Source: Hofstenia miamia
Lineage: Eukaryota > Xenacoelomorpha > Acoela
Direction of reading: 5' to 3'
DNA length: 64,000 nucleotides
NCBI GenBank assembly: GCA_004352715.1
Contig: SCFE01000048.1
Coordinates: 128,934-192,933 of the forward strand
The translations under genes were made by a program, and so were the position numbers. The notes below the pieces were generated by a model that was not told the origin of the DNA, searched no databases, and worked only from the letters and a program-made list of their open reading frames with translations. Of this stretch, positions 24,135-35,418 are shown one piece after another (the first letter of the stretch is position 1; the number at the start of each line of letters is the position of its first letter).

Positions 24135-27100
24135 TTATACGATACGATTTGTACTACGAAATGAATGATTGAGTGTAGAAATTTCCATAGTACATAGCGG
24201 ATTTCTTGATGCATTTTGTGAATTGTCTTTGTAGTACATTTCAATGGACTGTATTACATATTTAATAAATGAATAAACTTTAAACAAACCATGTTTTTTT
24301 AAATATTTTAGGAACGAAATATGTAATAAATGTGATCATCATACATTGGTAAAATGATTTTTATTCACAATTTTAGCATATGACACTCCTCAATTAAGCA
24401 TGTAATATTAGAAGCACATTCAAAGCATGGTAACACCTAATGCAAAAGAATGTATGGAATCACAACAAAATTGAGTCCATTATTGTAGGTGTATAGATAA
24501 ACAATATAGCTATCAGTGATATTTTCTAAAGCTTCTAATTATTAAAAAACAGTTTTGAATTTGATAATTTTGTAGTTATTAGTGACCATTTCAAAAAATT
24601 TCAATGTACACTTCAGTTTTCTAATTCACAATATTATCTGAATTTTTAGCTTGGGTAGTGTCGATTTGAGTTGTTGATGTTCTTAGTGACAACAATATTA
24701 CCTAGAACCTTCCTAATAGGAAAATTTTGGGGCGACTTTACTATTTCATATTTTTGTGTAGCCCTTGTAGTGAAGAGAAACTATTTAAAATTTAGTTAAT
24801 TTGTTTAGAAAAAATCATTAGAAATTTACAATTATAAATGTGCACATATGAGTAAATTTAATTTCTGGTTGAAAAATATTGTTTGTCTATAGATGATCTA
24901 TAACAATAGGGATGTAGGAAATGTTTAAACACGAAAAAGCGTACAAATCGCCAAGCAGTAAAGTAGGCCATAGACATCTCAAGAGTTTGTTATTGAAACA
25001 ACCCTGTTCATAAAGTTAACTGTACTGTCAGTGTCAGTACAGGAAATATTTGATATAAAGGTTTTTAAGTTTATTTTAGTACGGGAAATTTCAATTCAAT
25101 TTCATTCTAAGATGACGGATTAATGGACTGTAGATATGAAAGCATTGGGATGCTATCAGTTCTGTCAGATAAAATGACATACATCTTACCGCAGTTGATT
25201 TGCGTTTGACTTTTAAAGTTTTTCCTTTTTCGCCGTTCTTTGGTCGCCGACCAAGTTTTATCTCTAAATGCACAGGTGAAACGATCGTCATTTAAATGGG
25301 ACACGCAATTTACTTACTTTTTCTATCCATTCCCGCATTGATGCATTTTTTTAAACGACACGATCGACAATTATTGCGTGTGTCAATTGATATTACACAA
25401 TTTCCGCCACGATTGCAGTCAATTGCTTGGCAATATAAAGTTTTATCAGTACGTTTGTAGAATCCCTAAATAAGGAGGCATAAATATTTATATTATTACT
25501 ATGAAAATTATGAATTCCTTAGCTACCGATTTTAAGGTCTCGAAAACAATTTAAATTCCTTTATATATATATTTGATATTTCTATTTTTTGAATTGAATT
25601 TCAGCTTTTTAATTAATTATTAGTTCATTGTTAGTGTCAATTTGGTATAAGCATTTTCACGTAAGTTACTTCGACTATTACTGAAGAGCTAAAATTGAGT
25701 CGATTTCTTAGGCCCAAGACCAGCCTGGCCTAAATACTCTTTCTCTTACGTCACTGACACTACTGTCTTGTGTCTCGCAAGCACTATTTTGCTATTATGA
25801 TTGGGTAACTTTTCATTTTTTCCTGCATTTCAAATATCAATGGAAAAATTAGGCCCGAGCCTAGTCGGTCCAAATTGCCATGTCAAATATTGATCCCAGG
25901 CACGACCTGGCTACTCAGCCATCTTTCCAGTTTAGGCCCAGTTGAATACCAATTCTGATTTACTGTACATTTTTGTATTTGCACACCATTTATTGAATGC
26001 ATGAAATGTTTTCATTACAAACCATTGTTAATTGTCTGTATGCAACAGAGCGAGGTTTTCTTTAGTAATATATTTAATGCACCAAGTGAGATAGGGTTTT
26101 TAGCAAATTTATATTGTATAAGGCTAAGGGCAACCAAATCTTTGATTGCTGCTAAAATTTACGCAGTTCAGGAAATGTCAAGTCTTAGGGCTGATTTATT
26201 TTGTTCATTTCAGTGAATACTTTCAGTACGAAATATTAGCCTAATTTTCAAAAAGTTAAGAAGCTTCTATCAAACCCTGAATGCATAGACCTAAATGATG
26301 AAGGTCGAGATGGGAAGAAAAAATTACTGGAAAATTCCCCTTATTCAAATATTTATAAAAAAATTTCGAAACATTATCTAATGTAAATAAGAGAATGAAA
26401 ATAACACACATCTTTCAAACGTTGGAACTGTAAAAGTGTATTTCAAAATAAAAACTCTTCTCAATGAGCTTGTTTCATCAATGGTCTGCAAATATGAATG
26501 TGACAATTGTCAAAGATGTACTTTGGAGAAACGAAAAGACCCTTTGGAAGACGAATAAATGCACATTTAAGTGACTTTCTTAATTCTGAAATTTATTTAC
26601 ATCTAGATCTACTGAGAAAAGGGAAATTTCCAATTATTGCCAAAGCACAATATGCGAAAATTTCCGAAACATTGACTTTGAAGAATATAAAAAACACATG
26701 ATCAAAGCCAGTGGTTCTCAATCGGGGTCCATGTGGATCCTAGGGATCCCTGTAACTTTCCTAGGATGCACACACACAAAACAGCAAATTTGTGCTCTGC
26801 GTTGACATTTTGGTGGTCCATAGGGCAATTCTAACTCAGAATGAAATTTCTACAGAAATTTAATTATTTTACAGTATTTAATTAAAAAGTATTCAGACAG
26901 CTATTCTAATTTTTATAGCAATTACGTAGAAGAAAAAAACAACAAAAGTTTCCTTCAAAATAAAGCATAATTATCGTTAATATTAACAACTCTTCTACTA
27001 TTTTATTAGTGATTTTTGTGGAGAGGGGGGTCCAGCTAAAAAAATTTAGAGGAAAAAGGGTCAATTGGTAAAAAAGGTGAGAACCACTGATCTAAGCAAA

Positions 27101-30100
27101 CAAATTACCACCAGAAATATCATTTCATCTGTTTTAGCGCTAAATAAGAACAATAGTCTAGTAGTGTAGTTAATTATATTTTTTTAAATTTTCTGAGGGT
27201 AATCAATAAATCATCAAAAGCAAATTGTAACATATATATATATGGGTTACAACTTTTTCTAAATAAGAATACCTACCCTTGCATTCAATAAAATTTTATC
27301 GACTGAATTAGAGAATTGCGTTTACATCATTAACTGAAAAGCACTTCTATCAAGTTCAAATAGAAAACGGGAGTCCATAATAAAATGCGTTGGCTTCAAT
27401 TGCAAACCTCAAAAAATTTTAAAAGAATTTAGAATTCAGTGAAATTGAATGTGAAGTTGATGATAGCAAACATCCCGAACGTGCAAAAATGTTCCCCAAA
27501 TCCTATTCCAAGGCAAAAAATGTTGCAGAAGTTTTGTTTAAGGTCAACATTTGAATGAAACCAGTACTTTGATTATTGGAAAATAGGGGATATAATGTTC
27601 AAACATCATCTCAGGAATAGATAAATCTTGTCAAAATATTACTGAAAACCATATTGAGTAGTTTTCTGATATAATAGTCCCTCTATGAATAGTCTCACAC
27701 TCCATTATCATGGAGACATAGTACAAAAGTTCTTGAATACTGAACTGTTGAAATTCTTGTCATATTACATGTGATGAAGATAATGAATTATTATTAGCAT
27801 TGAAATATACTAAAAGTTATTAACTTCACCCTCATTATTTAATAAAATTTTTTCTTCAATTCAAGCTCCAACTTTGTAGAGTCATTTGCGGAACAACTGC
27901 AGTAAATACCGGAAAAACAATGATGCTTTAAATTTCTACAAGAGAAAACCATAATACGAAATACACCTGTTCTCGATCTTTAGTCCTAAGATTTATGTTT
28001 GATAAGGTATTTGGAAGTGATACAAAACCTTAAAATATCAATTATTACCTGATAGATGAAATTCGAGATAACTGTGATATAAGAAAAGTTGTTGCAAAGC
28101 GGAAAACATGTAATTCAACATCTCGAAATTACTAGATTTTTTTTGCAAAAACTGGTTCTGGGGACTAAATATTTGAGTGAAGAATAAATCACTAAGTAGG
28201 TTTTTGAAGTCGCAAATCAGGTCCCGGACAAAACGGAATCAAAATCAGGTTTGACATCACAGTTGTTGTTTGATCAATATGATATCATTTTAGTTTTGTA
28301 AGATGGAAAACATTTATTTAACTCAATATGGTTTGGTACCAGTGCTTTGCTTTACTGCTTCCCTTCACTGCATATGCTATATGTGTCATAGGCTGGCGTG
28401 AAGACAAAGATTATTACCTGAAATTTCAGTATATAATTACTGCATCCTACCTATGCAATATTAATAGCAAATATTTTGTTTATTTCTGATTGGCTTTCAG
28501 CTAATGGAAGAGTAAGTCTGTTTACTCAATTAATCGTTTATGTCCAATTATCTCTTACCTTTAACTGTCCAGACATTTTTTACAATCTGTGATGGTTTCT
28601 ATAATAATTTCTTTAAACGCTAATAGCTCACTAAATCTCAAATATATCTAAAACATAAAAACACCACTGGGTATTCTATTTACCGAATCAAAATATTTCA
28701 GACTAGCTGATGCTGGTGCTGTATTACCTGAACATTAGGTACGGGAAGAATTGGAAGGCTTCTGTAAAAAATCGAGTCTTCATTCGTGTACTTCAATCGA
28801 GAAATAATTTTTATCACAAATTTTCACCATAGGTACACTTGCCAATACATGTGACCAAATCCCACAAATTTTCCAAAGGCTTTCAGAAAATTGTTTGAGA
28901 ATGTGGACAAAAAGGTTTGTGCATTAACCTTAAACTGAAAAATATTTACATTCTCTCAATACCTAATGTTCATGTATTCAAAAAGCTTTGTGCCCATTGA
29001 AATAACAAAGAACTTTGAGTGTTTCTTGATATGTGTAAGGATATCCCAACCCCATTGAGTCCTGCCGTGCGCAAAGTCAAATGTCACAGGGGCTGAAGGT
29101 TATAAGCTATAAGCTAGAAGCGGTAAATTTTTTTAGTAAAATTATAGTTAATGTAATTATAGGCAGTTTAGAATTTATTACAGTAGTATTACAGCTGGTA
29201 TTGATTTCAAGGACCTTCTAAATCTGGTTCAGATTATAGTTTGGTTGCAATACTGGGATTAATTCAAAAATTATTTTATTAGAATAATTTTTTGCTTAAT
29301 ACCAAAAATCAATGTTACATTGAAATACAGCGCAAACAGAAAGGAAAAACATAATTCAGGAAAAAGAGGATATTGTTTTATAAAATCCCTCCTTTTAACA
29401 CCAGGACTAAACCAGTTTAAACCAGGTCAGGTTTGATAGTGAAGCAGGTGAGGTCTGGTTTGGTCAGTTCTGATGCAGCTGAACTCATCAATACATTGAA
29501 TATCATTAATTGATGTGCATTGTTTTCATTTATTATCACCTAATCCGATTAAATGAAAAAGTAACTCGCTTTGCTTGGTTCTGTTCTTATTAGTTTAATT
29601 ATCAAACACAGATATCAATGTAAACATAAAAAAGTATTCTCGTAAAATTTAATAGAGGATCGATTGAAAATTTCCATGCTGATAACATACGAGTTCTCTG
29701 TTACATCATCACATCCTGTTAAGCGACTTAATATTCTTACCAAAATTAATAGTGGTCAATTTGAACATTTGTTTGATCTGCATCCGCATATATGTAGTTT
29801 TTGAAATGTATGATTTATAATTTGCTGCTGTTTTTAAACTATAAAATATTGTAATTTATCCTAAGATGCTGCGTTAAGCAAAAACATCAGCTAAATTATA
29901 TCACTCTTGATCAGAATTTTATATCATTTTAAATCTTAGTCTCTGTGAATAAGTTTGAGAAGTATCTTAGGCAATTATAATGAGCTAGCTAACTCAAAAT
30001 TTCCAAAACAAATAAGATAAAAACCTCTATTGATATAATAAATTTCAGCAATTGCAAGAAATTTTTCTATGGTGTAGCCTCACGACAACTTTTTTAGAAT

Positions 30101-30134
30101 AATTTGTGCGATTTTGTAATTGCATAATTATAAA

Positions 30135-30173
<39 letters not shown>

Positions 30174-32162
30174 GTTAAGAAAAATGTAAAATGTAGTTTT
30201 TGGCTGAAGTCTGTAGAACATGAAGGCCATTGACGTTTCTATCAATGAACTCATTTAAATATTTGAAACTCCAACAAATTAGTTGAAACTCATTGTTAAT
30301 CATTAGGTGAATTTCCCTTATCATTGCTTAAGGATTATTCAGAGATTATCGTTTAAAGAGAACAAACTATATAGAATTATTTGGATATGCTAAGAAGTCA
30401 CTATGAGGTGTAAGAACCCGATTGTGATGTAAAATAAATCTTAAATTAATTTTCAATTCATAAACACTTATATGCAAAATATGAATTCCATATACATAAT
30501 CTTTAGCCCATTTTTGATATTTGCAACAAATTATTTGTTTTTATTACTAATATGTTTCGAAGCAATTTTAGCATCCGGAAAAGTGCAGAAGGTCAACCAT
30601 GCATATGCTTGTAAAATTTCAGGATATATATATATATTTATTTTTCATTTCTAACTATCCATCTTCATTTTATAATGCTGGGTGGAGTTGCAAAACACAA
30701 TAACTGCAAATATTTTAAGTTTGTATTTTTAACTCTTTCTTTGTTTTGATATTGAATTGATTGCTATTACAAAATGACTCAACTATTTTTGGAACTAATT
30801 TTGCTATTTTTGACATTGATTTTAAAACAAAATATTTAGGACAACTTAGAGGTCCCTTAATTTAAAAAATTAAGAATATAAAAATGTGTTGATATTGTGT
30901 TTTGCCATTGGAAAAATATTTTGTGTAATACGAACCTTGCATGCATTGAAGGTGCAAATACCTTAACACAAATACATTTAATATTAAATATTTTATAAAC
31001 GTATTTGTTGAATTTTAGTAGTAAGTTAAAATAATCAATTTACTGATTTCATCGGTATTTAAGTAAGTTTCAATTGAAAAGAGTAAGAGAAATTCTTTAA
31101 TTAAATTTATTATGCACTATCACTTAACCCAATTCTTAACAGTAAACAATTTGTCTAAAACATCTTGAGATTAAAAAATTAAAGCAAAATCTACTAAAAA
31201 ATATCTGGGTCACCACTAATTTTACACTTTGCCGCTAAAAAGGAATTATTGCTCGCCTCTCTTCCACGATTCTTTTATTTTTCTCCATAAAAATGACAAT
31301 TCATCTCTAACTTCATAACGTTTTTATAAGCAATGAATAGTCATATTTCAAATTTTTAGTTACTATTTTATGTGTAGTAAGTTTCACCATGCAAAGTTTT
31401 GCATACATTTTTTTTGTTGTCCAATGGATTAGATACAGTTTTAATGTCCGAACCAATAGTTTCATCATTGGAGGTTCTATCCTTTAAAATAGGAATGAAC
31501 ACTTACACTTAAGGTGTATTCCCCGCTTCAAAAACTTGTTAAAATAATTATATATTTTTTGGTATTTCAACCTAAATTTCGGCCGCTAACTGATAATAAC
31601 CAAGTAGTATTTTTGGTTTTCGTTTCACTGTTTTCAAAGCTACATAATATGACGTAAGATAATGCTTTAAAATAGTGATGCATATCGTATTTGTACATCA
31701 CTACAATGGTATATATCATGCATGACATTGCTTTAACATTTCCTCACAAATAAATTTTTAAATTTTAGTGATTTATATTTGCATGGTTTTTTCTCTTTTT
31801 CTTACAATCAAAGCGATGAAAATGAATCATTTATTATTTGAAGTGTTATTTTTTCGAGGAAGTAACCAAGTATGCAGTCGTAATCACGGAAATTTTGCTT
31901 ACCATAAGATGGTATCCAAGGTGTGTGTAATTGTATTGTTGATCTTAAGCAGCAACAAAATTTCACTATAATCGAAGAGTTTAAACCAAATATTTAGATC
32001 GTTATTCAAAAAATTAACAAATGGTGCTGGAAATTATTACAAAAAAATTCAACACAATTTATATTAAATTACCTTGCATCCTTCGCAAGTCCACGCTCCG
32101 AAATGCACACCAGATGCAGTATCACCACAAACGGAACATTTCTTTTCAGATGTATTGCTCAT
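23457..32162 (-). CDS. Knirps-like nuclear receptor without ligand-binding domain (5 exons)
   Basis: Hand-joined exons 32162-32073, 25465-25318, 25263-25190, 24045-23867 and 23778-23457 give 813 nt, 270 residues. All introns are GT/AG and phases agree (0, 1, 0, 2). Residues 9-71 form a nuclear-receptor DNA-binding domain. Finger 1 has Cys 9, 12, 26, 29 with [18 protein letters not shown]; the P-box EGCKG is at 27-31. Finger 2 has Cys 47, 53, 63, 66, followed by [10 protein letters not shown]. Then GRRPKN resembles the A-box 'GRRSNW' of Knirps/Eagle, and KVKRK could be a nuclear localisation signal. Residues 105-270 are rich in Asn, Tyr, Ser and Gln with no ligand-binding fold signature, as in the NR0A (Knirps) group. 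By family it should be a nuclear DNA-binding transcription factor. Inferred: the start ATG sits 2 nt after an acceptor-like CATAG, so a 5' UTR intron is likely. Assignment to NR0A is probable, not proven. Confidence 0.85.
23867..24045 (-). CDS. nuclear receptor exon 4
   Basis: It starts after AAATTTTAG in phase 0 ([19 protein letters not shown]), ends ENQI plus GG, with donor GTAAGC. Polar and aromatic, with no known fold. A (TA)n run at 24086-24133 lies only about 40 bp upstream of the acceptor. Confidence 0.78.
24086..24133. repeat. (TA)n microsatellite in intron 3
   Basis: Uninterrupted TA run just upstream of the exon 4 acceptor. Confidence 0.95.
25190..25263 (-). CDS. nuclear receptor exon 3 (A-box / basic extension)
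   Basis: A 54-bp intron (25264-25317) precedes it. Phase 1 joins A+AG as Lys, then [20 protein letters not shown] follows. The other two reading frames over this stretch are also open but do not continue the receptor; only this frame both fits the splice phase and gives a receptor-like A-box. The donor is GCG|GTAAGA. Confidence 0.8.
25318..25465 (-). CDS. nuclear receptor exon 2 (zinc finger 2)
   Basis: It starts after TTATTTAG with [12 protein letters not shown] and ends ...GMDRK plus one base, with donor GTAAGT. The junction falls between Lys of CEGCK and Gly of GF(F/Y), in phase 0. This exon holds all four cysteines of the second finger and the second helix RLKKC. Confidence 0.88.
26285..26700 (+). 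pseudogene. Penelope-like element fragment (GIY-YIG endonuclease end)
   Basis: ORF 26507-26701 reads [19 protein letters not shown], then [21 protein letters not shown]. Just upstream, in another frame, is YECDNCQRC. Together they match the pattern 'YxCxxCxxxYIGETKRxFxxRxxxH' of the GIY-YIG endonuclease in Penelope-like elements. The DNA from about 26290 matches the 13.0-kb copy. It lies in antisense orientation inside the receptor intron and ends where an hAT-type insertion begins. Confidence 0.6.
26709..27089. mobile_element. hAT-type miniature element with inverted repeats and 8-bp target duplication
   Basis: It starts CAGTGGTTCTCAATCGGGGT and ends GGTGAGAACCACTG. The terminal inverted repeat CAGTGGTTCTCA is typical of hAT elements. 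The 8-bp flanks are ATCAAAGC (26701-26708) and ATCTAAGC (27090-27097), a target duplication with one mismatch. At 381 bp with no ORF it is non-autonomous. Confidence 0.85.
30138..30169. repeat. (TA)n microsatellite
   Basis: Uninterrupted TA run within the receptor's first intron. Confidence 0.95.
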
Positions 32163-32164
32163 TC
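32073..32164 (-). CDS. nuclear receptor exon 1 (zinc finger 1)
   Basis: It encodes [14 protein letters not shown] to CEGCK. The donor is AAG|GTAATT at 32072/32073. The upstream acceptor-like TTCATAG ends at 32165, so two UTR bases precede the ATG. A plus-strand ORF at 32074-32358 is only a shadow of this exon. Confidence 0.85.
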
Positions 32165-33699
32165 CTATGAAGAATTGCAAATATTTTCATATTATTTATT
32201 ATTATGTAGCAACTATAATTCAAAAATATGAAAATCTTACCCCTTTTGAAAGCGGGAGAATCATAACCCATATAAATTTTTTTTATCAAAGTATGATTTT
32301 CTTTGATTCAATTTCATGTCCCACGGACACAGAACTCATTATTTTCACTCTGTATTAATGTTCTACTTCAAACCAGAACAAAATTTTTTGAGTGTTTTAT
32401 CTTAGAGTCTTTCAGTTGTGTTTTGAAATTCTAAGCCTGTAAAAATCCTACTTCCTGTTGTTTTGAAACTCTACGAAATGGTCTTGAATTTGAGTTTTTT
32501 TATTTTCTAACAGGTTCCAATTTAGCCTTGTCAATTTGGAAATACTATCTACTATTTTTCAAGAACATAAATGCTCTTTTTTATTAAATATTTGGCTTGC
32601 GACTTTCTGACAGGCTTGGCTTGGGCCAACAATCCATACCACACCACAGAAATAAAAATTTGCCCGACTACAAAATTTTTGACCAAATTGACAAATATTT
32701 CAATGAAAAGAATTTTTAGACAACGAGGATTTCATGTATATTTTAATATATGTACTTTTGGAAATTATTTAAATAGTACAGTTTTGGAAATTAATAACTA
32801 TCTTCACCATAGTCATATTTAGTAATGCTATTCTTAAAAGTTTTTAATTTCATCCCAGTAAGAGCAAAGCCATCAAACGACGTTAATTCAATAGAAAAAC
32901 GACGTCGTTATTTGCAACATCAAACGCTACTAAAACAACACAGAACATGTAATTAGTAAGGAAACAGACTGATTTCCAGTTGTACACTGAAATTTAGAGG
33001 CGCTTATTACTAAAATGTGAAAATTCTTCTAGAATTTCTTAAAAACTATATATATATATATTGACTTGTACAAAAGCATTAATTACATTTGCTGTTATTA
33101 TAATAAATGCTATTGTAGAAAATACATTGCATTTTGGATAATTGTTTTATATTTAAGATTACAGTGCTAAATTGATAATTGTAAGTTGCGAAATACTTTA
33201 AGACAATAAAATTCTAGCAATAAATACTTTGCAAACTTTGTACAATTTACGCCAAAATATCGACACTAAAACGATACAAATATTTATTGAACGACACATT
33301 TACGCTACTACAATGTCAAACCCACCTCGTAACGATAAAATTGTTCTATCTGGGATGCTAATAAGTTTTTAAAAGCTTTATATCGTTTTGCCTATTAATT
33401 GAGAATCGTTGACTCAAAAGGAATCGGCTGGATCTTCGAACTTGGTTAAAATCAAGTCACAGTTACTAAAAAGAACAATAATTTTTAGTAAACATACTTT
33501 TAGCATCAAAATAATTTTTTAAAAACAGGTAATTAGAGGAAATTCCTTCGTTGTACTAAACTTTCCATCAACATAATTTGAGCAGTAAAATTGGTGTTGA
33601 TTTTATATTTAATTTTAAATGAATCAATTCATTTCATTCTCAAAAATTATTTTAATTAAGCAAAGCAGCATTCACTACTGAAACAAGTCATGAGGATTT

Positions 33700-33881
33700 T
33701 TAACCTTCATGTAAACCTATGTAATTCGCCACTAGAATAAGCACAAGCTGGAATATCACTCCACACTTCCATAGCAAGCCTGCTTTCCGTTCAGATTTGT
33801 TTATAAAAACAACCTTAGGAACAACGTTTGAAGCTTGGAAAACATTTTTTATTAATTTTTTAAGATGTTCAGTTATATGCT
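33700..33881 (-). CDS. candidate exon, hydrophobic C-terminal segment, unknown gene
   Basis: After an acceptor-like AATATTTTTTGCAG the frame reads HITEHLKKLIKNVFQASNVV, then a KSERKAG basic stretch. A strongly hydrophobic segment (CGVIFQLVLILVANYIGL) and a stop follow. The composition is protein-like and fits a C-terminal membrane anchor. I do not recognise the protein. It lies 1.5 kb upstream of the receptor's first coding exon on the same strand; no splice partner could be proven. Confidence 0.3.
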
Positions 33882-35115
33882 GCAAAAAATATTAAATCAT
33901 TGTTATGAGTGCAATTAATTCTAATATGGCATCAAAAATATTATTTTTAAATTTTACACATAATATTGGTTGCTGTTAGCATTATAAATGAATAAACTCA
34001 CTAATAATTGTCTGCTTTAAATTACATTGCTTAGTGCACAGGCTAGTGGTCTATAATAATGGCTTCGCAGAGTATCCGCACCCCCATAAAATATGAAAAA
34101 TAATTATAAAATCCACAATTGGCAATTTATTCTAAGAATTATACAGAATCCGCTACTGGCACTGGTAGAATGTAGAATATATATCTCAAAAATACATGCA
34201 TTTATTAGTTTAATGATTGGATCCAAACATTCTTAGTGGGAGATGCGAATGTAAAATGTGAATATCGTGAGAAACGAGCGAAATTCTTAGCTACAATAGT
34301 TTAAAAAATTTGGGAACTAAGAAAAATTCATTCCCCACGAGAAAAGCTTTGGCTAACCAAGTATATTAGCAAATTGTATTAGTGAAACCAAAGCAAAAAG
34401 CTTATATTTTGCTAAAGTTGAACTAAATCGCTAATGAATCATGTAAACAAGAAATATTTAAAGTCGCAGTTTTACATTTTATCTACATCTAACTAGAGTA
34501 TACTGGAAGAGTAAACTGGGCTAATAAATATGGAAATTCACCAATTTTATTTATTTCTTGCATTAGCTACATTATTGCCTATGGGGGATCTTAGAAGGAC
34601 AAATGCAACCTGGGAATTATGAGTAATGAAAACAAAGATGTCAAATATTTAGCTAAATCAGGAGTGTCAGGCCTAAAAAAGCATTGTTTTGAATTCCCAT
34701 ACCTGCATAGTGGAAGCATAAAAACCACTTGTTTCATTTTTATGCAATTCTACATGATATTGTTAAAGTTTTGAACTGAATTGTTCAAATTTACATGTCC
34801 AAGCTACAGAAATAATTCAAAAATTCTGAACATTTCTTAAAAATTGAGAATAACAGGCTTCTGGGCCCTATTACGCGATGCCACTGCCTCTGACATACCG
34901 CGCCTGTGCGAAGTTAAAATTTAGTGCCTCTCGCAAGGAATGCGATATTAATGATGTTCATTAGAAACCATATATATTTATGGAAAAATACACTTGCTTT
35001 AAACTTCTTAATAAATGGTGTTTTGATTATCTAGCTTTTTGTTTTGTAATTTTAAATATATTGAAACCTAATTTGAAGCAAAGCACTATTTAGTCTTCAC
35101 TTAATCCTATTTTAT

Positions 35116-35418
35116 TTACTTCTTAGTTTCAAGCTTTACAATTTCAGGATCACTATTGGTTTTTTCAGGATTGCAAAAATTAAGAAAACTATTTTGGGTT
35201 TGGCAATCAAATAGCATCCATTTACTGATTTCATCTAACTGTTTACGCATTTTTTGCAGAAATTTTTTACAAGTAGTAAATCTAATGGGAAGGGGAATAT
35301 CCGTACCCTGTACTCCACACCTATTTAATATTAGCCATTGGTTGCATTTGGAACCTCTGATGAAGTACCTGTTCAAAAATCTTACAAAATTCACCTTCAC
35401 ATCACCACAACTGAAAGT
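35116..35418 (-). CDS. candidate exon of unknown gene
   Basis: After an acceptor-like TTGATACACTTTCAG the frame reads CGDVKVNFVRFLNRYFIRG, SKCNQWLILNRCGVQGTD, KKFLQKMRKQLDEISKW and on to LETKK, about 98 codons, ending in TAA. An AATAAA overlaps the stop codon. Composition is more protein-like than the AT-rich surroundings. Either it is a terminal exon or the AA|GTAAAT before the stop is a donor. Direct joining to the 33.7-kb ORF through that donor breaks the frame. Function unknown. Confidence 0.35.
   Translation of the reverse strand, partial: TFSCGDVKVNFVRFLNRYFIRGSKCNQWLILNRCGVQGTDIPLPIRFTTCKKFLQKMRKQLDEISKWMLFDCQTQNSFLNFCNPEKTNSDPEIVKLETKK

Larger units (their letters stand above)
25466..32072 (-). 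other. nuclear receptor intron 1 (6.6 kb)
   Basis: It splits the DNA-binding domain between the two fingers. It contains a Penelope-like fragment, an hAT-type miniature element, (TA)n at 30138-30169 and cryptic GC-rich repeats at 25710-25940 and 29399-29470. No other coding exon was recognised within it. Confidence 0.75.

Noticed and set aside
25091-25304. Two overlapping minus-strand ORFs read as unspliced small proteins
   Set aside because: The strand is right, but reading through ignores clear splice sites. Spliced exon 3 explains the useful part.
32074-32358. 94-codon plus-strand ORF
   Set aside because: It is antisense to nuclear receptor exon 1, whose zinc-finger cysteines are unmistakable on the minus strand.
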